From positions 1 to 64,000 of the forward strand of contig NZ_JAOQNX010000027.1 of assembly GCF_025961575.1 (NCBI RefSeq): a stretch of 64,000 nucleotides of DNA, in the 5' to 3' direction. Positions 52,314 through 61,867 of the stretch are shown here, piece after piece. The notes under the pieces were generated by a model. It searched no databases. It was not told where the DNA came from and saw only the letters and a list, made by a program, of their open reading frames with translations. How positions within the stretch are numbered: position 1 is the stretch's first letter; each line of letters begins with the position of its first letter. The stretch comes from Rhodoblastus acidophilus. GTDB lineage: Bacteria; Pseudomonadota; Alphaproteobacteria; Rhizobiales; Beijerinckiaceae. The position numbers and the translations under genes are program-made.

Positions 52314-54527
52314 GTGCGGTCTAATCTCTTTTGCCTTCTCGGCGGCGCGTTGCTCTCGATCGGCGCCAACGCGGTGCGGGCCGAAACGGTTGCGCTGCCG
52401 GACATAGACGTGACGGCCGCGCCCACATCCGCCGCACCCATATCCACTGACCCCAAGCCCGACGCGCCCATCTCCCCCGCACCATCCACGGCGGTCGCGT
52501 CCCCCGACACCGCCTCCGCGCCGTCCTCTTCCGAAGCGGCGACCCTGGCCCGCATCCTGCCGCGCGCCGGCGCCAATTCCTTCGAGATCGGAGCCGACCA
52601 GATCGCGCGATCCCCCCAGGGCGCCAACGCCAGCGTGGAAAAAATCCTGTTGCAGGCGCCGGGCGTGTCGCAGGATTCGGTCGCCAGCGGCCAATTCCAC
52701 GTCCGCAACGAACACGCCAATGCGCAATATCGCATCAATGGCGTGTTTCTGCCCGAGGGCGTCGCCGGCTTCGGCTCGATGCTGACAACCGGCTTTGTCG
52801 GGAGCATCACTTTGCTCACCGGCGCGCTGCCGGCGCAATATGGCTTGCGCACCGCCGGCGTCATCGACATCGCCAGCAAGAGCGGCGCTTTCGCCAATGG
52901 CGGCGCCGTCGGTCTTTACGGCGGCAGCCACGGCGATTTCGCACGCACCTTCGAATATGGCGGAACCAGCGGGCAGACGGAATATTTTGTCGCCGGCCGC
53001 TGGTTTCAGACCGCGCTCGGGCTCGAAAACCCGACGCCCGCCCCAACCGCGATCCACGACCACGCCAATCTCGGCAATTTTTTCGGCTATGTCTCGTCGC
53101 GGCTCGAGGACGGCGGGCGACTGAGCCTGATCACCGGAACGTCCGCCGCCGCCTATCAGATCCCCGCCAATCCCAATCAGGATCCCTATCCCGGCGCCAG
53201 CGCCTTCCTGCCGGCGAGCGCGCCGAGCAATTCCGCGCAGCTCAAGGAAAAGCAGTACGAAAGCAATCTGTTCAACGTGCTGTCCTGGCAAAAATCCTTT
53301 GGCGGCGCGGATGTTCAGCTCGCCTATTACTCCCGCTACAGCCGCCTCGCCTACGAGCCCGACATGCTCGGCGACCTGCTCTACAACGGCCTCGCCTCCC
53401 GGGTCGAGCGCATCAGTTTCCTCAATGGCCTGCAGGCCGATTCCGCCTGGAGGATCGGCGACCGCCATGTGCTGCGCGCCGGCCTGTTCGGCGATGGCGA
53501 GGACACGCGGGTCGGCAACGCCTTGACGGCCTTCCCGACGGACGCCTCTGGCGCGATTGTGGGAACGCCGGTCGCCCTCGGCTTTGACGGCGGCAGCGAG
53601 TTCGGCTGGCGCTGGGGCGGATACGTCCAGGACGAATGGAAAATCACCGACAAGCTCACGCTCAACGCCGGCCTGCGCTTCGATCAGATTTATGAATATG
53701 TCAATGGAAACCAGCTCAGCCCCAGAGTGAACCTGACCTATGAGCCGTTCGAGGGAAGCCGCGTCCACGCCGGCTTCGCCCGCTATTTCACGCCGCCGTC
53801 GCAGGCGCTTTCGGCGCCCGCCAATCTGGCGCTGTTTGCTGGAACGACCGCCGCGCCCGCCGTCACCCTCTCCGGCGCGGTCTTGCCCGAGCGCTCCAGC
53901 GTGTTCGACATCGGCTGGGATCAGAAAATCCTCGACGGGCTGAGCGTGGGCGTCGACGGCTATTACAAGCAAGCGCGCGATCTGCTCGACGACGGCCAGT
54001 TCGGCCAGGCGCTGGTGTTGACGGCGTTCAATTACGATCGCGCCGTCAACGAGGGGCTTGAGTTCAAGCTCAATTACGACGCCGGCGATTTTAACGCCTA
54101 CGCCAATCTGGCCTGGGCGCGGCAGGTCGCGACAAACGTCGTCTCGAACCAATATTTGTTCGACCCCGATGAACTCGCCTATATCGCCCAGCACGACATT
54201 CCGACCGATCACGCCCAGACGTTGACGGGATCGGCGGGCGCGTCCTACCTGTGGCGAGGAACCCGCTTTTCCGCCAACCTGATTTATGGGAGCGGCATGC
54301 GTTCGGGATTCGCCAATCTCTCCCATGTGCCGGCCTATACGCAGGTCAATGCCGGCCTTTCCCATGACTTCGTCTTTGGCGACCTCAAGCCGACCACGCT
54401 GCGCTTCGACATCGTCAACGTGTTGGACAGCGTCTATGTGATCCGCGATGGCAGCGGCATCGGCGTGTTCGCGCCGCAATACGGTCCCAGGCGCGGCTTT
54501 TTCCTCGGCCTGTCGCAAAGACTTTGA
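52314..54527 (+). CDS. TonB-dependent outer-membrane receptor, probably zinc-regulated
   Basis: A 737-aa receptor. The signal peptide is MRSNLFCLLGGALLSIGANA, cut near VRAE. A Pro/Ala/Ser linker follows, then the plug domain (ARSPQGANASVEKILLQAPG, FHVRNEHANAQYRINGVFLP, GSITLLTGALPAQYGLRTAG) and a 22-strand barrel ending RRGFFLGLSQRL. GTG 52314 is preferred because earlier in-frame starts would place the Zur-like palindrome inside the coding region. GGGG lies about six bases before it. With the palindrome, a role in zinc or zincophore uptake is likely; it could also take haem or another ligand. The energy source would be the TonB complex at 62.2 kb. Confidence 0.88.
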   Translation: MRSNLFCLLGGALLSIGANAVRAETVALPDIDVTAAPTSAAPISTDPKPDAPISPAPSTAVASPDTASAPSSSEAATLARILPRAGANSFEIGADQIARSPQGANASVEKILLQAPGVSQDSVASGQFHVRNEHANAQYRINGVFLPEGVAGFGSMLTTGFVGSITLLTGALPAQYGLRTAGVIDIASKSGAFANGGAVGLYGGSHGDFARTFEYGGTSGQTEYFVAGRWFQTALGLENPTPAPTAIHDHANLGNFFGYVSSRLEDGGRLSLITGTSAAAYQIPANPNQDPYPGASAFLPASAPSNSAQLKEKQYESNLFNVLSWQKSFGGADVQLAYYSRYSRLAYEPDMLGDLLYNGLASRVERISFLNGLQADSAWRIGDRHVLRAGLFGDGEDTRVGNALTAFPTDASGAIVGTPVALGFDGGSEFGWRWGGYVQDEWKITDKLTLNAGLRFDQIYEYVNGNQLSPRVNLTYEPFEGSRVHAGFARYFTPPSQALSAPANLALFAGTTAAPAVTLSGAVLPERSSVFDIGWDQKILDGLSVGVDGYYKQARDLLDDGQFGQALVLTAFNYDRAVNEGLEFKLNYDAGDFNAYANLAWARQVATNVVSNQYLFDPDELAYIAQHDIPTDHAQTLTGSAGASYLWRGTRFSANLIYGSGMRSGFANLSHVPAYTQVNAGLSHDFVFGDLKPTTLRFDIVNVLDSVYVIRDGSGIGVFAPQYGPRRGFFLGLSQRL

Positions 54528-55008
54528 TGGACCTGGCGCAGCGCCGACGCCATCCGCGCCATTGTGCGCGTCGATCGCAAAGGCGATCCCGCAGATTCAT
54601 CAACTGGCCAGCGAGGTGCGAGAGTTCTGTCGTGAACGGCCGCAGGGGTTTTGTACATTCTTGAACGAAAGCGTTTCCCGTACTCCCCGGAAATGCTGAC
54701 TTACGGCGGTTTAGCATTTTGGCGCGCAAATTGCTGAGAGCGCTGTGCATGGTTCCTTTCGCATGCGACGGACCTGCCCCTGTCGTCTCTGCTCTGCGAG
54801 ACGACCGACCACGGCCTGAGCCGTTTCCCGAAGCAGACCGAATTGTCCGACGCCAGTGGTGCGCCGGCGCGCGTTCGGTCATGGAGGCGCGATGGTCCGA
54901 CCCTTTTTCCTGAAAACCCGCCGCTAGCGCTTTGCCGTGAACGGCCTGTTGTCAACGCGACGGCGCCCCGCCGTCCGCGCGGTCCCCTGTTGCCCTATGG
55001 AATGCCCC
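54528..55008. other. Gap between the two receptor genes, no gene supported
   Basis: About 480 bp. The only structure seen is an inverted repeat AAATGCT (54691-54697) / AGCATTT (54713-54719) followed by one more T, possibly a weak terminator. No Fur, Irr or second Zur-like palindrome was recognised before the second receptor. Short open frames on both strands carry no family resemblance. Confidence 0.45.
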
Positions 55009-57255
55009 ATGAACGCGTCTCTCCTCTCCCCGTCCGTCGCTGTTCGCTCGACGCGCGCCTCCCTGCTGCTCGCCACCGCCCTGCTGACCTGCCACGGCGC
55101 AAGCGCGCAGGAGGCGGCGCAAGGCGTGCCGCCGATCGACGTGAACGCCGATCTCACAGCGCCGGCCTCGACGCCGGCCGGCGCGCCCCGCGTGGACGGC
55201 GCGGGCAAGCCGATGACCGGAACGGTGGAGGACGGCTATCGCCAGACCTATTTCAACATGGGGCCGCTCGGCGAACGGAAAGCGCTCGACCTGCCTTTCA
55301 GCGTGCACACGATTCCGGAAGCCATCATCACCAACCAGGACGTCCAGACGTTTTCGGAACTGACCAAATACATCCCCTCGCTACAACAGCAGGGGCATCC
55401 CGGTCTCGAATTCGGACCGCCGGTGATCCGAGGCCTGGTCGCAGACGATTCCTCCGCCAATACGCGCATCGACGGCATGAACGTGCGCGGCGACACGCAA
55501 TTGCCGTTCAGCCTTTACCAGAGTTTTGAAGTGCTCACCGGACCCTCGGGCGCGTTCTACGGATTCACCTATCCCGCCGGCACGCTGAACGGCATTCTCA
55601 AGCGTCCGACCGCCCAGCCGATGATGAGCGCGACCGTCGGCTATATTTCCAACGCGCGTCCGGAAGTTTCGATCGATTTCGGTGGTCCGATCCCCGAGAC
55701 CAACGGCGTGCTCGGCTATCGCCTCAACCTGCTGCACAGCGACGGCCAAAGTTTTGTCGCGGGCAGCGACGTCCGGCGCGACGTGCTCGGTCTCGGCGTC
55801 GACATCACCCCGACGCCGGACACCAAAATCGAGCTCAACGCCAACCGCTACCGCTACGAGCAGGCCGGCCTGCCCGCCGGCTTCGCCTACAAGGGCGGGG
55901 TCGTTAAGCTGCCCGCCGCGCTCGATCCGACCAAACAGGGCTATGGCCAGAGCTGGAGCGCGCTGATCGCGCAAACCGACATCACCGACGCCAAGCTGAT
56001 CCATCGTTTCAATGAGGACTGGCGCCTCGAGGCGGGCATCCTGCGGCAGGAGGCCGACCGCTGGTTCGAGAACCGCCTGACCAACACGCTCAACGGCAAT
56101 GGAACGTACAAGGCGACCTATTCGAGCAGCGGCAGCCTCACCACGGTCGTCAGCAACATCTTCAACATCAACGGCGTGGTCTACACCGGCCCGCTGAAGC
56201 ATGAACTGGTGCTGGGAACCAACGGCTTTCGATCCGACGCCTATTCGCTGCCCTCGTCCCCGACCTACACGCTGTCGTCAAAGATTCCGCTCTACGACCC
56301 GATCGTGTTCCCGACCTACGTTCCGAATGCGCCCGGCCCGAAATATCTCTCTTCGACCATCGTCCAGCAATCGCTGGTGCAGAACGACACCGTGCATTTC
56401 AATGATCAATGGTCGCTGATGCTGGGCCTGGCCGAAAGCTGGATCGACAACACCAATTATGCGTCGGCGAGCCCGCACAACCAGCAGAGCCAATATGTGG
56501 AGAATGGCGTCCCAAACCCGGTGACGGCGCTGACCTTCAAGCCGCGCGAGGATGTCACGACCTATGTGTCCTATTCCTCGTCGGTGCAGTCCGATATCGC
56601 CCCGGCGACCGGCGTCAAGAATCCGAACGAGGCGCTGAAGCCGCTGCGCAGCACGCAATATGAAGGCGGCGCCAAGGCCTCGCTGCCCGGCGTGGATGTG
56701 AGCAGCGCGCTGTTCTACATCGTGCGTCCCTATTCGGCGACAGACACGGACGGCTATTTCAAAAACCTCGGCAACCAGGACGATCTCGGCGCCGAATTCA
56801 CGCTTCGCGGCAAGGTCACCGACGATTTGACCCTGGTCGGCGGCGTCACCTGGCTCGACACCAAGCTCGCCGACATGAAGGGAGCGAACGCCGTCAACAA
56901 CGGCAATCAGGTGGTCGGCATCCCGCGCTGGCAGACCAGTTTGCTCGCCGAATACGCCGTTCCCCAATTCCACGGCCTCACCGGCGTGCTGAACCTGCAC
57001 TACACCGGCCAGCGCGCGGCGGACGCGGAGAATTTCAGCTGGGCGGCCGCCTATTTCACCACCGACATCGGCGCGCGCTACCAGGCCGAACTCGCCGGGC
57101 AGAAACTGACCTTTCGCGCCATGGTCGAGAACGTGTTCAACGAAAAATACTGGGCCTCGATCAACGGCGACATGAGCGGCGCCAATGGCGCGAACAACAC
57201 CGCCTATCTCGGCGCGCCGCGCACCTACAAGGCTTCGCTGTCCTGGAATTTTTGA
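55009..57255 (+). CDS. TonB-dependent siderophore-type receptor
   Basis: A 748-aa receptor. The signal peptide runs to GASAQE. The mature start is GVPPIDVNADL, then a plug with ALDLPFSVHTIPEAIITNQD, GPPVIRGLVADDSSANTRID and FEVLTGPSGAFYGFTYPAGT; the barrel ends GAPRTYKASLSWNF with the terminal aromatic Phe. The DLPFSV and VLTGPSG motifs match the ferric-siderophore receptor group. ATG 55009 was chosen; ATG 54997 four codons earlier is possible. It lies 12 bp before the binding-protein gene, so it is the first gene of a receptor-importer operon. Confidence 0.92.
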   Translation: MNASLLSPSVAVRSTRASLLLATALLTCHGASAQEAAQGVPPIDVNADLTAPASTPAGAPRVDGAGKPMTGTVEDGYRQTYFNMGPLGERKALDLPFSVHTIPEAIITNQDVQTFSELTKYIPSLQQQGHPGLEFGPPVIRGLVADDSSANTRIDGMNVRGDTQLPFSLYQSFEVLTGPSGAFYGFTYPAGTLNGILKRPTAQPMMSATVGYISNARPEVSIDFGGPIPETNGVLGYRLNLLHSDGQSFVAGSDVRRDVLGLGVDITPTPDTKIELNANRYRYEQAGLPAGFAYKGGVVKLPAALDPTKQGYGQSWSALIAQTDITDAKLIHRFNEDWRLEAGILRQEADRWFENRLTNTLNGNGTYKATYSSSGSLTTVVSNIFNINGVVYTGPLKHELVLGTNGFRSDAYSLPSSPTYTLSSKIPLYDPIVFPTYVPNAPGPKYLSSTIVQQSLVQNDTVHFNDQWSLMLGLAESWIDNTNYASASPHNQQSQYVENGVPNPVTALTFKPREDVTTYVSYSSSVQSDIAPATGVKNPNEALKPLRSTQYEGGAKASLPGVDVSSALFYIVRPYSATDTDGYFKNLGNQDDLGAEFTLRGKVTDDLTLVGGVTWLDTKLADMKGANAVNNGNQVVGIPRWQTSLLAEYAVPQFHGLTGVLNLHYTGQRAADAENFSWAAAYFTTDIGARYQAELAGQKLTFRAMVENVFNEKYWASINGDMSGANGANNTAYLGAPRTYKASLSWNF

Positions 57256-57267
57256 GAGGACGCCTCC

Positions 57268-58272
57268 ATGATCCGCTCTCTCAGTTTCGCCCTCGCGTTG
57301 CTGTGCGCCACCTTGGGCGCGCAGGCGCGCGACATCGTCGATATGTCCGGCCGCACGGTTTCGGTCCCCGACGAGATCACATCGGTCTACGCGATGACCC
57401 ACGCCATGCCGCTGGTCGTCGCCCTAGCGCCGGACAAACTTGCCGGCTTCGCCAGCCCGCGCGCGATGAGCGCGCAGGCGCTAAAACTGCTGCCGCCGGA
57501 ACTTTCGAAACTGCCCAATCTCGGCGGCGGGCCCGACGCCAATCTGGAAAAGCTGAAGGATTTAAAACTCGACATCGCCCTGGGCTGGACCAGTCCCGGC
57601 GAAACCTATCCGGCGCGTCAGATCGAGCGCATCGGCCTGCCCGTGGTGAACATCGACGTCGACCGGCTCGACCAATATCCGGCGACCTTCCGCTTTCTCG
57701 GACGGCTTTTCCAGCGCGAGGCGCGCGGCGAGATTTTGGCGCGCGAAATCGAGCGGGAAATGTCCGAGGTGCAGGTGGCCGTCGCGGAGGCGAAGGGGCC
57801 GAAGCCCCGCGTCTACTACGCGGAATCGCCCGATGGACTGACCACGCAATGCGATGCGTCCGATCGCGTCGAGGTCATTTCGCGCGCGGGCGGCGTCAAC
57901 GCCCTGCATTGCGAGCCGAACGCCCCGTTCGCGGCCAATTATCCGCTCGGTCTCGAACGGCTGTTGATGCTCGACCCCGACGTGATCGTGACGCGCTTCG
58001 CCACCACGGCGGAGGCTATTCGCAAGGATCCGCGCTGGGCGCAGATGAAGGCGGTGCGCGCCGGAAAAGTGTTCGCCGCGCCGGGCGAGCCCTTCAACTG
58101 GTTCGACCGGCCGCCGTCCTACATGCGGGCGCTGGGCGCGCGCTGGCTGGCCGGCAAGTTGTTTCCCGGGGCGAAGCTCCGCGATCTCCGCGTGGATGCG
58201 CGCGCGTTTTATGCGATGTTTTTCGGCGTGACGCCGTCCGACGCCGATCTCGACCGATGGCTCGCGCCATGA
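57268..58272 (+). CDS. Periplasmic metal-chelate binding protein (FecB/BtuF-like)
   Basis: A 334-aa class III substrate-binding protein. The signal peptide is MIRSLSFALALLCATLGAQA. The first lobe begins DIVDMSGRTVSVPDEITSVY, the hinge helix follows PARQIERIGLPVVNIDVDRL, and the second lobe holds VYYAESPDGLTTQCDASDRV and LMLDPDVIVTRFATTAEAIR. It binds iron-siderophore or a similar chelate. The stop overlaps the permease start in an ATGA. Confidence 0.9.
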   Translation: MIRSLSFALALLCATLGAQARDIVDMSGRTVSVPDEITSVYAMTHAMPLVVALAPDKLAGFASPRAMSAQALKLLPPELSKLPNLGGGPDANLEKLKDLKLDIALGWTSPGETYPARQIERIGLPVVNIDVDRLDQYPATFRFLGRLFQREARGEILAREIEREMSEVQVAVAEAKGPKPRVYYAESPDGLTTQCDASDRVEVISRAGGVNALHCEPNAPFAANYPLGLERLLMLDPDVIVTRFATTAEAIRKDPRWAQMKAVRAGKVFAAPGEPFNWFDRPPSYMRALGARWLAGKLFPGAKLRDLRVDARAFYAMFFGVTPSDADLDRWLAP

Positions 58273-59333
58273 CCGCTTCGGTCTCGATGGCCGCGCCTCT
58301 CTCGCCGGCCCGCCTGCTGCGCCGTCTGGCCGACTGGCGGATCACCCTGCCGCTGGCGTTGGCGGGAAGCGTGCTCGCGGCGCTGAGCCTGGGAAAATTC
58401 GCCATGGCGCCGGGCGAGATTCCAAAATTGTTCTGCGCCATGGCCGGGGCCTGTACGATGGCGCCGGAGCGCATGGCGACGCTCGCCAATGTCGTTATCG
58501 ACATTCGCCTGCCGCGCGTCGCCGCCGCCGTCCTGGTCGGCGCGGCGCTGGCGAGTTCGGGCGCGGCCTTCCAGGCCGTGTTCCGCAATCCGCTGGCCTC
58601 GCCGAGCCTGCTCGGCGTGCTCGCCGGCGCTTCGTTCGGCGCGGCGCTCGGCATCGTGCTCGGCGCGCCCTGGGGCGGCGTGCAGGCGCTGGCCTTTGTC
58701 ATGGGGCTTGCGGCGGTGGCGTTCGGCGGGACCATCGCCGCCCTGTTTCGCGGCGCGCCGGTGGTGATGCTGGTGCTCGGCGGCATGATCAGCACCGCTT
58801 TGTTCGCCGCGCTGCTGTCCATCGTCAAATTCGTCGCCGATCCCGTCAACCAGTTGCCCAACATTGTCTACTGGCTGATGGGCAACCTCGGACAGTCCGA
58901 TCTCGCCCAGGTGACGGCGCTCGCGCCGCTCATGCTCGGGGGCGTCGTGGCGCTTTGCGCGCTCGGACGCGGGCTCGATCTCTTGGCCATGGGCGATGAC
59001 GAGGCGCGCAGCCTCGGCGTTCCCGCTTCCGCGCTGCGCTTCGGCGCCCTCGCGTTGGCGACGTTCGTCTCGGCGCTGACCGTGTCGCTCGCGGGCATGA
59101 TCGGCTGGGTCGGGCTGATCGTGCCCCATGTCGCGCGGCTGGCTTTGGGCGCCGGCAACAGCCGTCTCATTCCGGCAAGCGCCATGCTCGGCGCGATCTT
59201 TTTGCTCGCCGCCGACGTTTTGGCGCGCACGGTCGCCGATGTCGAGATTCCCATCGGCATTGTCACCGAGCTCTTGGGAATCCCCGTTTTCTTGGCCGTG
59301 CTTGGCCGCGTGCGAAGAGGCTGGAATGAATAG
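58269..59333 (+). CDS. FecCD-family ABC permease
   Basis: A 354-aa inner-membrane permease with about nine or ten helices. Family motifs are RLPRVAAAVLVGAALASSGA, the coupling region AVFRNPLASPSLLGVLAGAS, and SLAGMIGWVGLIVPHVARLA. A single permease gene is present, so it should act as a homodimer. The start at 58269 overlaps the binding-protein stop, and its own end overlaps the ATPase start by eight bases. Confidence 0.95.
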   Translation: MTASVSMAAPLSPARLLRRLADWRITLPLALAGSVLAALSLGKFAMAPGEIPKLFCAMAGACTMAPERMATLANVVIDIRLPRVAAAVLVGAALASSGAAFQAVFRNPLASPSLLGVLAGASFGAALGIVLGAPWGGVQALAFVMGLAAVAFGGTIAALFRGAPVVMLVLGGMISTALFAALLSIVKFVADPVNQLPNIVYWLMGNLGQSDLAQVTALAPLMLGGVVALCALGRGLDLLAMGDDEARSLGVPASALRFGALALATFVSALTVSLAGMIGWVGLIVPHVARLALGAGNSRLIPASAMLGAIFLLAADVLARTVADVEIPIGIVTELLGIPVFLAVLGRVRRGWNE

Positions 59334-60084
59334 CGAGAGACTCTGCGCCGATGCGGTGGCTTTTTGGCGCGGATCGCGAAAAATTCTCGATGGCGTCGAT
59401 TTCGGCTTCGGCCGGGGCGAACTGGTGTCGCTGCTCGGCGGCAATGGCGCAGGAAAAACCACGCTGCTGCGCATTCTGCTCGGCCTGCTGGCGCCGCACA
59501 GCGGTGTGGTGACGCTCGATGGCGTCCCATTGCAGCAGCTGGGTCGGCGCGCCTATGCGCAAGACGTCGCCTATGTGCCGCAGTCCCATGTCGCGCCCTT
59601 TCCTTATCGCGCCCGCGAGATCGTGGCGCTCGGCCGGGCGCCGGCGGTTGGACTGTTCGGGCGCATGGGCGCGCGCGACGCGGAGGCGGCGGAGGCCGCG
59701 CTCGCCATGTTGCGGATCGGCCATCTGGCGGAACGCGACTACACCACGCTCTCCGGCGGCGAGCGGCAATTGGTGATGATCGCGCGCGCACTGGCTCAAG
59801 GCGCTAAACTTCTAGTCTTGGACGAGCCCATGGCCGGGCTCGACTACGGCCATCAACTTCGGCTGCTCGGCCATTTGCAGCGGCTGGTCGACGAAGGGTT
59901 TGGCGTGTTGATGACCACCCACCATCCCGATCAGGCTCGGCTCGCCTCGACCCGGATCGCGGCCCTGGTGGAGGGGCGTATCGCTTGCGACGGACCGCCG
60001 GGGGAGGTGCTGACGCCGCATACGATCCGCCGACTCTACGGCATAGATCCCATGATGATCTTGCAAAGCGAGCGGCCGGGATAG
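59326..60084 (+). CDS. FecE-type ABC importer ATPase
   Basis: A 252-aa nucleotide-binding subunit. Walker A is GGNGAGKTTLLRILLGLL, the Q-loop region is AYVPQSHVAPFPYRAREIVA, the signature is LSGGERQLVMIARALAQ, Walker B is LLVLDEPMAGLDYG and the H-loop is TTHHPDQ. It completes the receptor / binding protein / permease / ATPase operon. Just after its stop lies the broken end of a response-regulator gene in the opposite direction. Confidence 0.96.
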   Translation: MNSERLCADAVAFWRGSRKILDGVDFGFGRGELVSLLGGNGAGKTTLLRILLGLLAPHSGVVTLDGVPLQQLGRRAYAQDVAYVPQSHVAPFPYRAREIVALGRAPAVGLFGRMGARDAEAAEAALAMLRIGHLAERDYTTLSGGERQLVMIARALAQGAKLLVLDEPMAGLDYGHQLRLLGHLQRLVDEGFGVLMTTHHPDQARLASTRIAALVEGRIACDGPPGEVLTPHTIRRLYGIDPMMILQSERPG

Positions 60085-60112
60085 CCGCGTCAATGTCCGC
60101 GCAGCATGCGGT

Positions 60113-60267
60113 TGGCAGAGCACGGCGAGATCAAAATCCTCGGTGTCGCCGAGGAACCAGGCTTTTTCTCCATCGCGGGCCAGTTCCGCCACGTGTCCGG
60201 CGCCCTCCAGGGCGCGCAGGAGTTCGTCGCCCACCTTCTTCTCGTCTTCCACAACCAAGATGCGCAT
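60113..60267 (-). pseudogene. Truncated OmpR-type response regulator
   Basis: MRILVVEDEKKVGDELLRAL and ARDGEKAWFLGDTEDFDLAV are the first 50 residues of a receiver domain, with the Glu-Asp acidic pair at 7-8. At VL, where the phosphorylated Asp should come, the family sequence stops and the frame runs into the complement of the ATPase gene. The effector domain and any sensor kinase are gone. The start lies five bases after the PepSY-like gene stop, so this was once a PepSY / regulator / kinase locus. Confidence 0.8.
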
Positions 60268-60272
60268 GGTTT

Positions 60273-60566
60273 TCAGCGGTTTGTCGATGCGCCGATCGTC
60301 GCATCGACGCAGAGATGACGATAGCGTCCGTCAGGCCCGAGCGCCTTGATCCGGTACAAGAACCGGCGGCCGTCCGCTTCGAGGGCCACCTCCATGATCT
60401 CGCCTGCAATCGCAGGCTGCAGGCGAACCAGCGCGTCGGCAAGAGACAGGATTTCGCCGCGACGGACGAGGTCGCGCGCCCTGTCCGGCGACAGGGACTC
60501 GGCCCAACCCCGCGCGGCCGCCACGAGCGCAATGGAAAGGAGGAGGATGCGAGGCGAAGCAGACAT
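60273..60566 (-). CDS. PepSY-like secreted protein
   Basis: A 97-aa protein with the signal peptide MSASPRILLLSIALVAAARG (cut near WAES) and a short PepSY-like domain: ARDLVRRGEILSLADALVRL, then GEIMEVALEADGRRFLYRIK. Such proteins commonly precede two-component genes in alphaproteobacteria. Here the following regulator is broken, so the gene may be a leftover. Confidence 0.75.
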   Translation of the reverse strand: MSASPRILLLSIALVAAARGWAESLSPDRARDLVRRGEILSLADALVRLQPAIAGEIMEVALEADGRRFLYRIKALGPDGRYRHLCVDATIGASTNR

Positions 60567-60706
60567 GACCGGCGCCTTTGAACAGCGCATCATCGGCTCC
60601 CGAACCTTGCAAAAAGCTGTCGGCCGCTGTCAGCCGTTTCTCATCCGCCGCGTGTCAAATTGCGTCCAAGGCTGTGTTGGACAGTCCATTTGACAAGGAG
60701 CGTGTC

Positions 60707-61006
60707 ATGAAAATCACGATGACGGCCCTGATCGCCGCCGCAATGCTCGCGTCGCCGTCGCTGGCGCTCGCGCAGCGCGGTCCCGTCGCCTCGGCTTGCG
60801 CCAGCGACATCGAGACCTATTGCAAGGGCCTGCCCCATGTGAACCGGGCGGTGCGCAATTGCCTGGAGCAGAACAAGGCCAAGGTCGGCGCTTCCTGCCG
60901 CGATGCGTTGAACGCCACGGGATGGGGCTATCGCCACGGATATGGTTGCGGCGGCGGCGCGGGATGCGGACGCGGAAGCCAGACCCAGTCGAGCAAGGCC
61001 CAGTAG
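60707..61006 (+). CDS. Small secreted Cys-rich repeat protein
   Basis: A 99-aa protein with the signal peptide MKITMTALIAAAMLASPSLA, cut near LAQ. One Cys-rich GLG1-type unit follows (ASACASDIETYCKGLPHVNR, NCLEQNKAKVGASCRDAL), where four Cys should form two disulphides. The tail is Gly/Cys rich (YGCGGGAGCGRGS). AAGGAG lies seven bases before ATG 60707. It is probably periplasmic; the function is unknown. Confidence 0.8.
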   Translation: MKITMTALIAAAMLASPSLALAQRGPVASACASDIETYCKGLPHVNRAVRNCLEQNKAKVGASCRDALNATGWGYRHGYGCGGGAGCGRGSQTQSSKAQ

Positions 61007-61451
61007 AGGGCAGGAGTAAGGTCGGCGCGCCGCCTGCGCCGCGCATGTGGCTCTGCGCATGAAAGACCAAAAGGATGGCGCAACACCTCGGGCGCAGCGC
61101 TCCGGTCCGGCGACCGTCGGCCCTCGCCGCCCTCGCGCGTCGACGCGCCATCCTCCTAAATATTGGCGAGCCGAACTGCGCCTGGGCTGTTTTCCGACAA
61201 GATATCGATCTCGCTCACATCGACTCGAGAATGAATTTTAATTTCGTTGCCGTCGCGAAGGTCAGATTGTAGCGTTGGTCTACAGTAGCGCATTCGCTGA
61301 GAATGACCTTAAGATCCGCAAGGAACGTTCCGTAATCGTTTGGGGTTGACGGCGACGCCTGTCGTATCTTTGCATCATCTTGGGTACGCCGACACAGCGC
61401 TGCTTGCATGGCACAGGCGCCAGCGGCGTGGCGCAGTGGAGGACCGAAAAG
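61007..61451. other. Intergenic region, no gene supported
   Basis: About 445 bp. GGAGG nine bases before 61452 is the ribosome site of the next gene. No hairpin with a T-run and no family-like frame was found. Confidence 0.45.
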
Positions 61452-61817
61452 ATGAGATGCGGTTCTATCAAAAAGGGGGCGCTGATCGTCGCCCTGTTGT
61501 CCACTCTTCCCTTCGCAGCATCGCAGACCGCGCAAGCCGGAATGCGCGTGGTGAGCGGCCAAGCCTATTGGGAGGGCGATCCGGGGCCGATCAATCCGGG
61601 GGCCTACTGGACCAGCGGTCAATATGCGTATGACCCCCATCATTACAACAGTTGGTTTGGCTCGGAGCCACAGACCTTCAAAATGACCGTCTATGCCGAG
61701 CACACGGGAGAGGCGCGCTGTGTTTGGCGGAGCCGCGTCATCAACAGCAACTGGGAATTTCGTCACCCTTATCTGCGCGTCTGCCGGCCTTACGAACGGA
61801 GCGCTCGCGCGCGCTGA
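61452..61817 (+). CDS. Small secreted hypothetical protein
   Basis: A 121-aa protein with the signal peptide MRCGSIKKGALIVALLSTLP, cut near AQAG. The mature part is rich in Tyr and Trp (AYWEGDPGPINPGAYWTSGQ, YDPHHYNSWFGSEPQTFKMT) and holds two Cys (ARCVWRSR, LRVCRPY) that could form one disulphide. The start is supported by GGAGG. No family was recognised. A stem-loop, GGCGGGAAA with TTTCCCGCC at 61830-61867, follows the stop. Confidence 0.7.
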   Translation: MRCGSIKKGALIVALLSTLPFAASQTAQAGMRVVSGQAYWEGDPGPINPGAYWTSGQYAYDPHHYNSWFGSEPQTFKMTVYAEHTGEARCVWRSRVINSNWEFRHPYLRVCRPYERSARAR

Positions 61818-61867
61818 CCTCGAAAAAATGAGGCGGGAAAGGGCGCAAGAGCGCGCGCGTTTTCCCG

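Noticed and set aside
54528-55008. Transposase remnant between the two receptors
   Set aside because: All frames were read; no DDE or DEDD motif or family-like string was found.
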